Assembly: GCA_013368375.1 (NCBI GenBank)
Contig: JAACJP010000008.1
Location: 496,001-560,000, forward strand
Origin: Tricholomella constricta
Taxonomy: Eukaryota; Basidiomycota; Agaricomycetes; Agaricales; Lyophyllaceae
Direction of reading: 5' to 3'
DNA length: 64,000 nt
Part shown: positions 35,314 through 45,420 of the stretch, piece by piece
Layout of the letters: the number at the start of each line of letters is the position of its first letter
How positions within the stretch are numbered: the stretch's first letter is position 1
Program-made: the position numbers and the translations under genes
Notes under the pieces: model-generated
Databases searched by the model: none
The model's input: only the letters and a program-made list of their open reading frames with translations
What the model was told of the DNA's origin: nothing

Positions 35314-37014
35314 TCAATATCTCTTGCCTGCATCCGAGTCTGCCGATGGACTGCGTGAACCACGGCCGCGTCGTCGCGATGACCCAGCTTTTGGGGACGA
35401 TCTTTCCGACGATTGGAATGAGAACGTTTCCAGAGTCATCGGTGTCAGTTCAGTTGTCTCGGGCTGATGCCCGGATCCACGATCCCCTGGAGGGAGCGAT
35501 GTGGAAGGCTCCGAGCGGCCCGTTGAGCTCTTCTTTGTTTTTGTTCCTTTTGGCGCCTTTCCGGGACCCCTGCGTCTCTGGACCGGCACATATTCGCATT
35601 GGAACCTGCGCACTGTGCAGTTGGAGCAGGCGGGTTTAGCTCCATTACAACGAAGTTTCCGACCTGCTTTGTTATAAGCGACGCTCTTCTCTGCAATCAA
35701 CATTGTGATCTTACCGCGACAAAAATTACACGCAACCGCTGTCTTTCTCGGGTTCCTAGTCTTCCTTGTACTGTCGCCAACATCGGAATCTCGGCGGCGT
35801 TTCTTCCCCTTCTGAGCAGTGGTGTAAGTGTCATCGCCATCGTCGTCCGGCCGTCCGTCACTCGAGACATCAGAGACGGAATTCGGCGAGTAGCCTGGCG
35901 GATGCTCGCCGAACCCCGAACCCGCAGGTGTTCCCGCCCAAGCGCCCTGTGATGCGCCAACTGATATGAGCGGAAACTGACTATACCCCGCAGAAAGATG
36001 CGACGAGGTCAAGTCAGGTCCTGGCTGCGAGACGTGTGTTGCGGATCCCTGATAGGGCTCGGGCCAGGTACTGTAAAGGCTCCCGCCTTTGAAGAAGGAA
36101 AAATGTATTTCGAGATCAGCGGAAGATTTCCAAAAGGAGACATGAAAGAACATACGTTGTGCTAGATGGCCCGAAGCCCCAGGATAGCCTTCACGTCCTC
36201 TGCTAGGATACCCTTCACCGTCGCCATCTGATACGTCGTCGCGATGATTAAAGGTTTCGGTTTGTCTCGTGAGTTGCGCCGGCTGACTCGATCCACGTCG
36301 TCCACGGCTTCTCGCCGAGTCATAAGGCGCATGAACAAGTGATGATGGTCCTGCCTCTCCTTCTCGCCAAGAACCGCGATGATGGGGTACGTCCTGGGCA
36401 ACAGGTGCTGGATAAATTTGATTCACGCCGCGAAACATTCGCTCCGGACGGGTCGCGTGGTAGTGAGGATCGCTATAAATCGGGCTGGCATACCGTTGAC
36501 CGGGAATGTGAGATGGAAGTGAAAGACTGCCCATTGAACGAACGATTCCCGAAGCAGGAACGTCGACAGGGCTAACTGTCCGGATGTTGGGATTAAGTTC
36601 GACTGACGTTAATTGCCTCGGTTCATGATTTAGATAAGGGGGGCTGCGGTGAGTGTCCACAGGTCGTAAAGGGGTGGCGAATGACGAGGCGACGGGAGGG
36701 AGGGCGAAAGAGGCGCGCATGGAGGGCAGCTCTGTGCGTTCGGTAAAATCAGCCTCCTCTTCTGCTCCGGTCGAACTTGGGAGTGGCAGGGTGGTCGGGA
36801 AAGGTGTCGTGGCCAAGGAATCGCCTTGCTGAGGGCGACTGTAGAGATGTGGGATTAGACTGCTTGGGAGGGAACTCTGTCTCAACTCATTATTCCTCCT
36901 TTCCATGGTGGCCAACCTCCCCTCGACAAATTTCCGGTGAAAGACAGGAACAGAGAACGACGTGTGCGAGGATCGAGGTCTAAGTGAAAGAGAAAGGGAA
37001 GGGGTCCCGAGCAA
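35314..37014 (-). CDS. Zn2Cys6 fungal-type transcription factor
   Basis: A long disordered Ser/Pro/Gly-rich N-terminal region precedes a single binuclear zinc cluster: KTAVACNFCR, then after an intron (about 35652-35722) GRKLRCNGAKPACSNCTVRR and FQCEYVPVQRR, giving all six Cys. Basic clusters KGKKRRRDSD and RRRGPGK flank it and may act as nuclear signals. The C-terminal region is Ser/Thr-rich and ends DSDAGKRY at 35314. A second intron (about 36065-36155) interrupts the N-terminal half. The first ATG in the open frame is at 37014 (MLGTPSLS); MERRNNELRQ, 36 codons further in, is an alternative. No fungal-TF middle homology domain was seen. The cluster has its intron at the same place, after CNFCR, as both clusters of the neighbouring gene. 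Confidence 0.85.
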   Translation of the reverse strand: MLGTPSLSLSLRPRSSHTSFSVPVFHRKFVEGRLATMERRNNELRQSSLPSSLIPHLYSRPQQGDSLATTPFPTTLPLPSSTGAEEEADFTERTELPSMRASFALPPVASSFATPLRPVDTHRSPPYLNHEPRQLTSVELNPNIRTVSPVDVPASGIVRSMGSLSLPSHIPGQRYASPIYSDPHYHATRPERMFRGVNQIYPAPVAQDVPHHRGSWREGEAGPSSLVHAPYDSARSRGRRGSSQPAQLTRQTETFNHRDDVSDGDGEGYPSRGREGYPGASGHLAQRMFFHVSFWKSSADLEIHFSFFKGGSLYSTWPEPYQGSATHVSQPGPDLTSSHLSAGYSQFPLISVGASQGAWAGTPAGSGFGEHPPGYSPNSVSDVSSDGRPDDDGDDTYTTAQKGKKRRRDSDVGDSTRKTRNPRKTAVACNFCRGKITMLIAEKSVAYNKAGRKLRCNGAKPACSNCTVRRFQCEYVPVQRRRGPGKAPKGTKTKKSSTGRSEPSTSLPPGDRGSGHQPETTELTPMTLETFSFQSSERSSPKAGSSRRRGRGSRSPSADSDAGKRY

Positions 37015-37957
37015 GTGCAGAGCCCATTCAACTCTCGCGACTGAAGTACCGTCCGGAGGGAGTCTTACTCAAGAGACGGGCGGACTCGATCGACGTCGCG
37101 GAGGAAATTTGGAATGGTGGCCGCCCCCCATGAAGATTACTTCCGCACCTGCGGCCAGATCAGAGGAGTTGGTCGTCAGTCTCAAGCCCACTATCAAAGG
37201 GGCACGGTCGCATGATGATTGAGGGCTCTGAGGCCTGCCACTGGATGCTCTCCTTTAATAATGTCTCTCTGACCAGCATTGTTCTCTGCAGCGCGCACTG
37301 CTGCCAAAAGATCTCTTGTACACGCTGGCGACGCCCTACTTCTGCATTTTGCGGGACTCAAATTTTTATCGACGAACTCGAGTAGTGAAACACGATCGAT
37401 CCCGTTTGGCAATTTCCCGGAACATCCGTTCTTCCCCCCTTTTACAGGATCGCTGCCCAATATGGTCAGAACGATCCCGTCCAATGGTACCCCTATTGCT
37501 AACTCTAAAAATCGACGTCGGTGAGATTCCCCTCAGATTCGCTCGTCGAGCCTTGTATTTCTCCTCTTTCTCCTCTTCCTTCACCTGAGGAGAATGAAAA
37601 TCATCCCATCACGACAATCATTGAATCAAAGTATAAGGTTTTCAGCTCCCGAATCATTTGACCGTCCCGACGCAGTGGAACCCACCTGAAAACCTTTTTT
37701 TTCCCAATACTGACTGGCCTCTGTGTCATTGTGCAGATCCTCGCAGATTCTGGTGATAAACGGTTCGTGATGAGTCCTTCTATGCACACTACACCTGCAA
37801 GTATCAAAGTCTCGCTGATCTCGACTCTCAAGTAGCTCGAATCGTCGGCGATATAGGGGTCGGATATAACCGCCGATATGACTAAGCAGCAAAAGAATTA
37901 TATGGTGATCGGTGACTCGTCGAACACGGTTCGCGTTCTCGAGCTTCAAGACGCGCA
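37015..37957. other. Divergent intergenic region
   Basis: About 0.9 kb between the Zn2Cys6 gene (-) and ILV3 (+). It holds short open frames on both strands (for example 37194-37484 minus, 37279-37524 plus) without any recognisable motif. Probably promoter DNA. Confidence 0.5.
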
Positions 37958-40280
37958 ATGCCCAAGGCTTTCGTCTCCAAAGGGCGGCTACTGACCCCTT
38001 CCAGGTCATTCTGCAGCTCTGCCAAATGGCAGACCCAGCAGCCCGTCATGAATCGCTACAGCAGGGTGATAACCCAACCCAAGGACCAAGGAGCCAGTCA
38101 GGTATGTCGCATATGTCAAATTCATTAGTGCCCCGATAGTTCATGTCAGTTCACAGGCGATGCTTTATGCCACTGAAGGTATTAAAAGCGATGCCGATTT
38201 CAACAAGGCCATGGTTGGCGTCGCCAGCGTTTGGTGAGTTTCCAAATTCATGTTTACTCTATACGAACCAATGTTGCTTCCGCAGGTACGAGGGAAATCC
38301 GTATGTGCGCTTGGCATCCCTTCGGAGTGTAGCTTATCTTCTTCCAGATGCAACAAACATCTTCTGGGGCTCGGACAAGAAATCAAGGCATCCTTGTACA
38401 AGTCCGAAATTATTGGATATCAATTCGGAACAGTCGGCGTCAGCGATGGTATCAGTATGGGGACACGCGGCATGTCGTATTCCCTTCAGTCTCGAGACCT
38501 GATCGCCGACCAGGTTGAAACCGCTGCTGGAGGTCACCACCTTGACGGAATGGTTGTTGTTCCTGGTTGCGACAAGAACATGCCAGGTGTTCTGATGGCC
38601 CGTCAGTCCCTCTTATTCCCATTGCCTGATTGCCGCTTAGGAAACTCCGTCCATAGTCGGACGCTTAAACCGCCCTGGTCTTATGGTGTATGGAGGAACT
38701 ATCCGCGCTGGATCATGTGAAGGATCTCCACAGCTTGACGTAGTCTCCGCGTTCCAAGCGTATGGAAAATATCTCCAGGACGGTAAGACACCAGAGGCCG
38801 AACGCGAACGCTACAACACTATTCGCCATGCTTGTCCCGGCCCTGGAGCTTGTGGAGGAGTAAGTTTAACGTGTTCCTTGAAAGCTATTTTTGACCGGGA
38901 GGTATAGATGTACACCGCGAACACGATGGCAAGCGCAGCAGAAGCATTGGGCATGACGCTTCCTGGTTCCTCGTCTTTCCCTGCTGAGTCGGTGGAAAAA
39001 CATACAGAATGCGATTCGATTGGACCCGTTATGCAGAATCTGCTCGCGAAAAACATCCTTCCGCGTGATATCATGACGCGTTCGGCCTTCGAGAATTCTA
39101 TGGTCTGTAATATTTCTTCTTGAAGTATCGTGAAAAATATTTACAATGAGCCGAAAAGGTCCTGACCATGGTTCTAGGCGGATCGACGAATGCTGTCCTA
39201 CATTTAATTGCAATGGCGCATTCGGTTGGCATCAAACTGGACATTGATGATTTCCAGGCGGTGTCAGATCGTACGCCTTTCCTTGCGGACATCAAGCCCA
39301 GCGGTAAATATGTCATGGAAGACGTCTACAAGCTCGGCGGAATTCCAAGTGTGTATTCTTCATGTCCTCTTTCCCAGCGGAATTATTTATTCTTCAAAAA
39401 GAAATTCTTGCCTTCCTCCTGAAGAACAAAATGATTGACGGGAACAACATGACTGTCACTGGCCTCACCCTCGGCGAGAACTTGGACAGATGGACCCATA
39501 AGTATGGCGAATTAGACCAATCTCAGGATGTTATCCGGCCTCTGGATAAGCCCATCAAGTCGACTGGGCACCTCAGGTATGGGAATTTCTCAGATTCCTA
39601 CTCCGGCCTTTCGTAATCTCCTAATTTTCACACTTCAGAATTCTCAAAGGCAATCTTGCACCTGGTGGCGCCGTGGCCAAAATCACAGGGAAGGAGGGCC
39701 TGGGATTTACTGGAAAAGCCAGGGCCTTTGACACTGAGGATGCCTTTGTCAAAGCAGTCGAGAGCGGCTCTATCAAGAAAGGGGAAAAGACCGTTGTCAT
39801 CCTCCGGTATCTGGGCCCCAAAGGAGGTCCCGGTAAGTTGAACACATGCACAAAATCCCGAAATTGCTTACCCGCGGACAGGCATGCCTGAGATGCTCAA
39901 ACCTACCAGCCTGATCATGGGAGCAGGTCTGGGTCTGGATGTCGCCTGCCTGACTGATGGCCGTTTCAGCGGAGGGTCTGTTTCTAACCCATTACCTGAT
40001 ACACATCATATCTGAATCTCTCTGCAGCTCTCACGGTTTCTGTATCGGGCATGTGGTCCCGGAGGCTCAGGTCGGCGGCCCCATCGCCCTTGTGCAAGAT
40101 GGCGATGTTATCTCCGTCGATGCGGTCAAGAACTCTATTGAGCTGCATGTTTCCCCCGAAGAGCTGGAGAAGCGCCGGGAGAAATGGGCTGCGCCGCCTT
40201 TGAAAGTCTCACAGGGCACGCTCTACAAATATGTTAGAAGCGTCACCGATGCGAGCCATGGTTGCATCACCGACGCATGA
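37958..40280 (+). CDS. ILV3: Dihydroxy-acid dehydratase, mitochondrial
   Basis: Third common step of Val/Leu/Ile synthesis: dehydrates 2,3-dihydroxy-3-methylbutanoate or -pentanoate to the 2-keto acid using an Fe-S cluster. The start [18 protein letters not shown] is basic and acid-free, a mitochondrial presequence. Then [38 protein letters not shown] and [20 protein letters not shown]. Cluster ligands are in [15 protein letters not shown] and [20 protein letters not shown]. Other motifs: [82 protein letters not shown] and [20 protein letters not shown]. It ends ASHGCITDA at 40280. About ten introns, intact. Confidence 0.95.
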
Positions 40281-40421
40281 TCCACTGGTAGCTGCGTGTA
40301 GCGTCTGGTAACTGTCTACACCGTAAAAGTAGGAATTGCTAGTCATCATAGTTTCGCAAGAGTAATTAAAAAATCCAAAAAGCTTTCATGCAGGTGAACT
40401 CTCAATCATGATTTAATTCTA

Positions 40422-42433
40422 TCATTTACTCTTCTTCATACTACGCTTTTTGTCTGCTTTAGGCATCTTATGCTTTCGCCTCTCTCTAGCTTCTGCCTTT
40501 GCCGCTTGCTTACGTTCCTACATGGGCGTTAACAGAGTACAGGGGAAGGATGTCGGAGAGCGTACCTTCTTCGCCTCCTTGTCTTCATGGCGATGCCCTC
40601 TAGGCGTGCGTTCTACGAACCCTTCCTTACTCGCGCCATCAACATCATCGCCTTCAGAATCATCCTCCTCTCCATCGTCACCATCTGACTCGCTCTCGCT
40701 GGAACCAGAAGCAGGTTTACCACCGTCCGACAGCGTGAGTGTCGTGTCAATACCGCCGTTACTCTCAGCAACAGGCACAACACCTATGGTCTTCGCATAA
40801 ATCAGACCGCCTCCTTCCCCGCGGACGAGCTTTTCGACATCTCGTTCTGGGTCGTAGACCTCGTTCAACGTCCGAGGAATAAACGACTGCAGGAACACAG
40901 AGTCCTCGTGCGCGGATGCGGATTCACGGTGGCTATCGCGATCTTGGCCGACCCCGTCGTCAAGGGGCGTATCCTCCTCCTCCTCTGCTTTCTCCAACCA
41001 GCTTCGCAATACAGCTTCGTCCTCCTCTTTCTCCCCACCTTCTGATGTCTGAATCTGAGTGATGAATTCGAAACACCGCCGCAGTCCCAGGCACTTCACG
41101 CCCAGCCTCCCAAAGAACTCTTCCACGTTCTTGATATCCTTGCGGAGGAAGTCAAAGGCGGAGGGGTGATCATGTTCTACGCTCTGCGAAACATCAATGA
41201 TGCACAGATGCCCCTCGTGGTAGAGGATATTATATTCCGACAAGTCGGCGTGGACAAGCTTACACTGACGGAACATTTTACGAACAGTGAGGACGAGCTC
41301 CACATAGAGGTCAGAGCATTCGGCGGTGGAGAGCTCAGCATCCTTAAGTCGCGGGGATGCCCTAGGATCATATTTAATTCGGGAATTGTTTTCTCGTTGA
41401 AAAAAAAAGCCCACCAGCCTTCCTTGTCCCCAATAAACGACATAACGAGGACGTTTTCGCGCACTTCGATTGGATCCGGGCATGGAATGCCAGCGGCCAC
41501 CAATCTCTTCAGATTGCGCATTTCCTTCTCGGCCCAAAGGCGAACCATTTTCCGTGGGTTACGTCGGCTGTACCCTCGCCGGAATCGATATTCGCCAGTG
41601 ACATATTTGTCGCGGTCTTTGAACACGAGAATAGACGTTTTGTAGATTTTCAGCGCCAAGTGAGCGTTCTCGGGCGTCAAGGCGTGGTACACGTTCGCCT
41701 GGCGCGTGTTAGAACGGAGGCAATGAACTTCAGTAAGGCGCGAACCTCTTTACCAGTGCTAATACATCCGTTGATCTCGTTAATGAGTCCTCGGCCGATC
41801 ATCTTGAACAAAATTATGCGAGTTCTCGGATCTAGCACTTGCTCAGTCGTGGCGCGGTCCGCTTTGTCTTTTGCGTTGGCGTGTGCACTAGGCCCCTTTC
41901 TATTGACGCCAACGCCCATCACGTAGGGCACGTCGATTTTGGCGATCCGCGAGTTGTATTTCGCCAAAGCCGCGAGTTGATCAGTCGATTTATCTTTGGC
42001 GTGCGCGCTGGGTATTGAGGGTGCATTGGCCCTTCGGGGATGGTTGACGGCCGGCAGGGCAACTACAGAGTTCGACTGATTCACTGACGAGGATGTGCCC
42101 TGCGCGTTTCCGGTGCGTATGGCGACATGCTGTCGAAGTCGATTATATTGTTTCGTAAAATCTATTTCCGTGTCCAGCGTGAGTGAGCACAAACATAGTG
42201 ATCTGAAGCGCACCTCTTTCCGCAATTTCCCAATCTTCATCCTCCACTCGATTCTCGTCGTATTCCTCGTCTATTTCATCCTCATCGTAATCTGATTCCT
42301 CCGGCGAAGCCAGGTCGTCTGAATCGTAGTTGGCTGTATCGATGTAAGAGTGCTCCGCGCGAGGGTTAGAAGGGTGGGTGGTAGTAGACTCTTCAACATC
42401 GTCAAATTGACCAGCTTCAACAGCAGACGCCAT
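40422..42433 (-). CDS. RIO1: RIO1 atypical serine/threonine protein kinase
   Basis: RIO1 acts in late cytoplasmic maturation of the 40S ribosomal subunit. The acidic N-terminus starts [10 protein letters not shown]; another in-frame ATG lies six bases upstream. Kinase motifs are [20 protein letters not shown] (nucleotide loop), [20 protein letters not shown] (catalytic Lys), [20 protein letters not shown], then [19 protein letters not shown] (catalytic loop) and [20 protein letters not shown] (metal-binding Asp). Then [14 protein letters not shown]. The C-terminal part has ESVFLQ-type [20 protein letters not shown], an acidic stretch, and a Lys/Arg tail ending KKSK. About five introns. It diverges from the membrane-protein gene at 42691. 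Confidence 0.95.
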
Positions 42434-42542
42434 GGTCAATATGTAGGAAGTAAGACGCGCTCAACTTTTATCGGCGACTCATGAGTGAATCTCGATCGTC
42501 AAGTCTTCCGCTTGTTCTTTTTTGGGACCGCTGCGGGTAATA

Positions 42543-42566
42543 CATCCATCCATCCATCCATCCATC
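42543..42566 (+). repeat. (CATC)6 microsatellite
   Basis: Six perfect copies of CATC in the 257-bp divergent promoter between RIO1 and the gene at 42691. Probably polymorphic by slippage. Confidence 0.9.
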
Positions 42567-42690
42567 GGCAACTGACGGACAAGGTTGTGGCGGAGTCCTA
42601 ATTAACCTTCTGGCTGTAGTACCTGTTCAGCGACTGCTATTGACTGCGCCTTCTCCGTACTACTACTTGACTGTCCTTATTGCTCGACAG

Positions 42691-43391
42691 ATGGAAACCG
42701 TCAGAAAGCGAAACCCCTTCAGAGATTCGGACGTCGGAGATTCCGTGGAAGATGAAAAACGCATCCTTGATGAACAAGGTTCGTTCTTTCAGCTCGAACT
42801 CGTGGAGACGGCGCCTACCAAGTTTCCTCTTCTACAGAACAGGAAGCCTTGATCCAGAAACTGAAAGAGACCAACAAGTCATCGACTAAACGGTCTTTAA
42901 CAGTATTGCAGGCCATCCTGGTTCTTTCATTTGCTCTGTGGGCATTGTCACGTTGCCACAAAAAGTCGTGTTGATTAACACTCCATTCCGTCAGGCAAAT
43001 CTTCTCATCCTTCAAGAACCCACTCCTTGCAATAATTCCTCCGGAAACACATGATGTCACTGAGGACATCCCCCTACCCATCGCTTTCACATTTCTCAAT
43101 CTGATCTTGCACCTAAACCTTGCGCTCGTTGCGTTTCGGGATGAGATTAGGGTGCGATACAACGTTAGCGACGAATTCATGCATCCTCTTCCGTATCAGC
43201 TTTCCTATGCTATCGCGGCAGTACCCCCAACTCTGGCCATGTTCCTCCGTCGATCATGGCAGTCGAGTGTATGGTGGGGGCTTACGGTGATTATCGTCTT
43301 CATAGTTCAGACGGTGTCAGGTTCAATCAGCGACGGAAACAAGAGTATTTCGGAACTTGAAACGCTTCGTTATATTTCTCCTGGGGCGTAG
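42691..43391 (+). CDS. Small predicted membrane protein, unrecognised
   Basis: Three exons. The start is METVRKRNPFRDSDVGDSVE, acidic and soluble. After an intron comes EALIQKLKETNKSSTKRSL, then hydrophobic segments TVLQAILVLSFALWAL, PLPIAFTFLNLILHLNLALV, YQLSYAIAAVPPTLAMFL and SVWWGLTVIIVFIVQTVSGS. It ends LETLRYISPGA at 43391. Four membrane spans are likely. I do not recognise the family. The length is about 190 residues. It shares a short divergent promoter with RIO1. Confidence 0.65.
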
Positions 43392-43478
43392 GATACGATT
43401 TCGTAGTCGGATGTTGAATTTATGATTAGATAATCGCAGCTACCCTGTCACCGCGCCACATTCAAGTTAACAGGCAAG

Positions 43479-44309
43479 ATGGCAAGTTATTTTCCAGCCT
43501 CGTCCAGCAAGAAGCAACCTTTGCGTGAGGCGGGCTACACACAATCAGCTCTTCCTGCCTCTGGTTCCTCACTAGACGATTCCATTTATGTATTCCCCAA
43601 TCCCGCTTCTGCTCCCCCCAGTCCTCAGCATTCAGACTTCTCAGCGAATACAGAATTTACCCTGTCACCACATTCGGTAACTTTGCAGTTGCCTACGAGT
43701 CGAGACAGGCGGTATAGCTCATCGGCATCGCCTCCACCGCTGACGCCCATCTCACCATGCGAATGGGACGGCCGTGAGCTGCTTGAAACGGATTACCTTG
43801 CAGACGTATCGCCTTTACGCGCTCCCCGAGACCAAACGGAACGCCCACAACGAGAGCGGGCGCTCATAGACTATCACACTGCGGCCCCAATTCAGACATC
43901 CTCAGTGGATGCAAACCGAGTCCTTCGGGCTCTTCCTGAAGACCCTCAGCACCCACATACACGTCTTCATATACCCTTGCTATCGTTCTTTGTCTCACTC
44001 CTTTCGATCGAGGATTCCACTATGCACATTCTATCCTATTCGTCGTCCGACTCTGTCCTGTTCCCTTGTCGAACTCTGCCTTCCGACTCCCTTCTAGAAA
44101 ACACAGGCGTGGACGTGAAGCCACATGGCGTAGAGAAATTACTGGTGCGGAGAAGCGAGGGCTCACAAATAAGAGAAGCCATGAAGTCTGAGCGGGAGAT
44201 GGCCCCGTACCGGTCTTTACACCCACTTCCATTTCACGGGCTATGGAATACGGTTACTGCGCTTGTCACGAACGGCGGAAAAGCTTTGCGGGAAGTTCTA
44301 CACCGCTAG
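43479..44309 (+). CDS. Hypothetical protein, Ser/Pro-rich, unrecognised
   Basis: An uninterrupted frame of 276 codons. The N-terminal 90 residues are Ser/Pro-rich and probably disordered. They are followed by PLTPISPCEWDGRELLETDY. The C-terminal part holds a hydrophobic stretch HIPLLSFFVSLLSIEDSTMH, then HGVEKLLVRRSEGSQIREAM and HGLWNTVTALVTNGGKALRE. No signal peptide or known domain was recognised. It is a single exon, which is uncommon here. It lies 88 bp after the preceding gene and 58 bp before the next, all on the plus strand. Confidence 0.6.
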   Translation: MASYFPASSSKKQPLREAGYTQSALPASGSSLDDSIYVFPNPASAPPSPQHSDFSANTEFTLSPHSVTLQLPTSRDRRYSSSASPPPLTPISPCEWDGRELLETDYLADVSPLRAPRDQTERPQRERALIDYHTAAPIQTSSVDANRVLRALPEDPQHPHTRLHIPLLSFFVSLLSIEDSTMHILSYSSSDSVLFPCRTLPSDSLLENTGVDVKPHGVEKLLVRRSEGSQIREAMKSEREMAPYRSLHPLPFHGLWNTVTALVTNGGKALREVLHR

Positions 44310-44366
44310 ATTTCTACTTACATAATATTTCTACCTCTCTCTTCCGTACCACAAGAATATTTATCA

Positions 44367-45358
44367 ATGGCTTCCGCTTCAGTAAGCCTCAGCTCCCGAC
44401 TTGACGTTGTCGTCAAACTCGTCGAGGCGAAAGTGACCAGCTTTACTTCCTTGCGAAAAATCACATCACAAACACGCAAACAGTTCACGACCGATATTGC
44501 GTTAATTGGACTCGGTCTACGGTGAATGCTGCCCAAGCCCAATTCCGTCCAAAGCATTATCTTATATCGTTGAAATCCAGTACGGGCTATCTCGTGGATG
44601 TCGTTGCCCCAACAAATCCTGTCCAAGTCTTTGGACAGCTGATATCCAGCCTTCGACTGGTGAATCGGCTACATTTATCCCAGCAGATTCATGCTAACCA
44701 GCACGTCGTCAGACATGCCCGGAGTTCGGAGCCGTCGCTCATGTTTATGAGCCTGCCTCTGATCAGTCTTTCATCGTGAATATCCCTCTTCTCTGCAGAC
44801 GGACGCAGGAGGATCAGAGCTATACGGACGGAATTTCTTTTGTGCTTCTCGGAAAAGACGTCCTGTTCTCTCTTGTATGCCTCTCGGCTCCATGCTCTCG
44901 TTGTCATCAAGCCTCTGATCCTACTCGAACAGCGTTCTGGTCCTCCACCGGAGCTCACGGATGCCTTATTATCGTTGGTGGAGGATGCCACCACCCAGCC
45001 GTCCTTGCCTCCTTCAATATCGATAAGTTCAAGTCTGCCTCGCGAAACAGCTGTACCTTTAGCGGCTGTTCTCTTGGAATACCCTGTCGCCTATGTCCCA
45101 ACCTCACTGGAGCATCCTTTCTTGAGCAATGTGCCCCTGGACATCTACGAATGTGTCGTGACGTTTGACCGAGATTCCGCTCATACTTTGCTGAAATTCT
45201 CTTGTCCATCCGACCTCGCACAACGATATCCGGTTGTGCTGAGCCCTCTTCATATAATCGCATCTGTTATCAAGAAATTTACCCCACGAATTCGGGACAC
45301 CACCATTTCACTTCAGGTACACCATAGCACAAAAACGCTCGACCGTGTTGCTCTATGA
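44367..45358 (+). CDS. Hypothetical protein, unrecognised, spliced
   Basis: The probable start MASASVSLSSRLDVVVKLVE opens a frame that stops at 44522-44524, so an intron near 44517 is needed. Later pieces are GYLVDVVAPTNPVQVFGQLI or the overlapping frame HVYEPASDQSFIVNIPLLCR, then LLYASRLHALVVIKPLILLE. A long last exon follows: PLAAVLLEYPVAYVPTSLEH, FLSNVPLDIYECVVTFDRDS and YPVVLSPLHIIASVIKKFTP, ending KTLDRVAL at 45358. I could not settle the exon joins and do not recognise the family. The last exon (from about 44840) looks convincingly coding. Confidence 0.5.
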
Positions 45359-45420
45359 GAAACTTAATATCATGCCTAGATTCTTCATTTACATAGCCCA
45401 CAATATTGCATATTTACATG

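Noticed and set aside
35314..36000. A plus-strand gene over the Zn2Cys6 gene (for example 35274-35639, 35599-35952)
   Set aside because: The minus strand shows the six-Cys cluster with good splice sites; the plus frames have no motif.
37194..37524. Possible mitochondrial-type leader (plus 37279) or small minus-strand gene upstream of ILV3
   Set aside because: ILV3 already has its own presequence from the ATG at 37958 in one continuous exon, and the small frames carry no motif.
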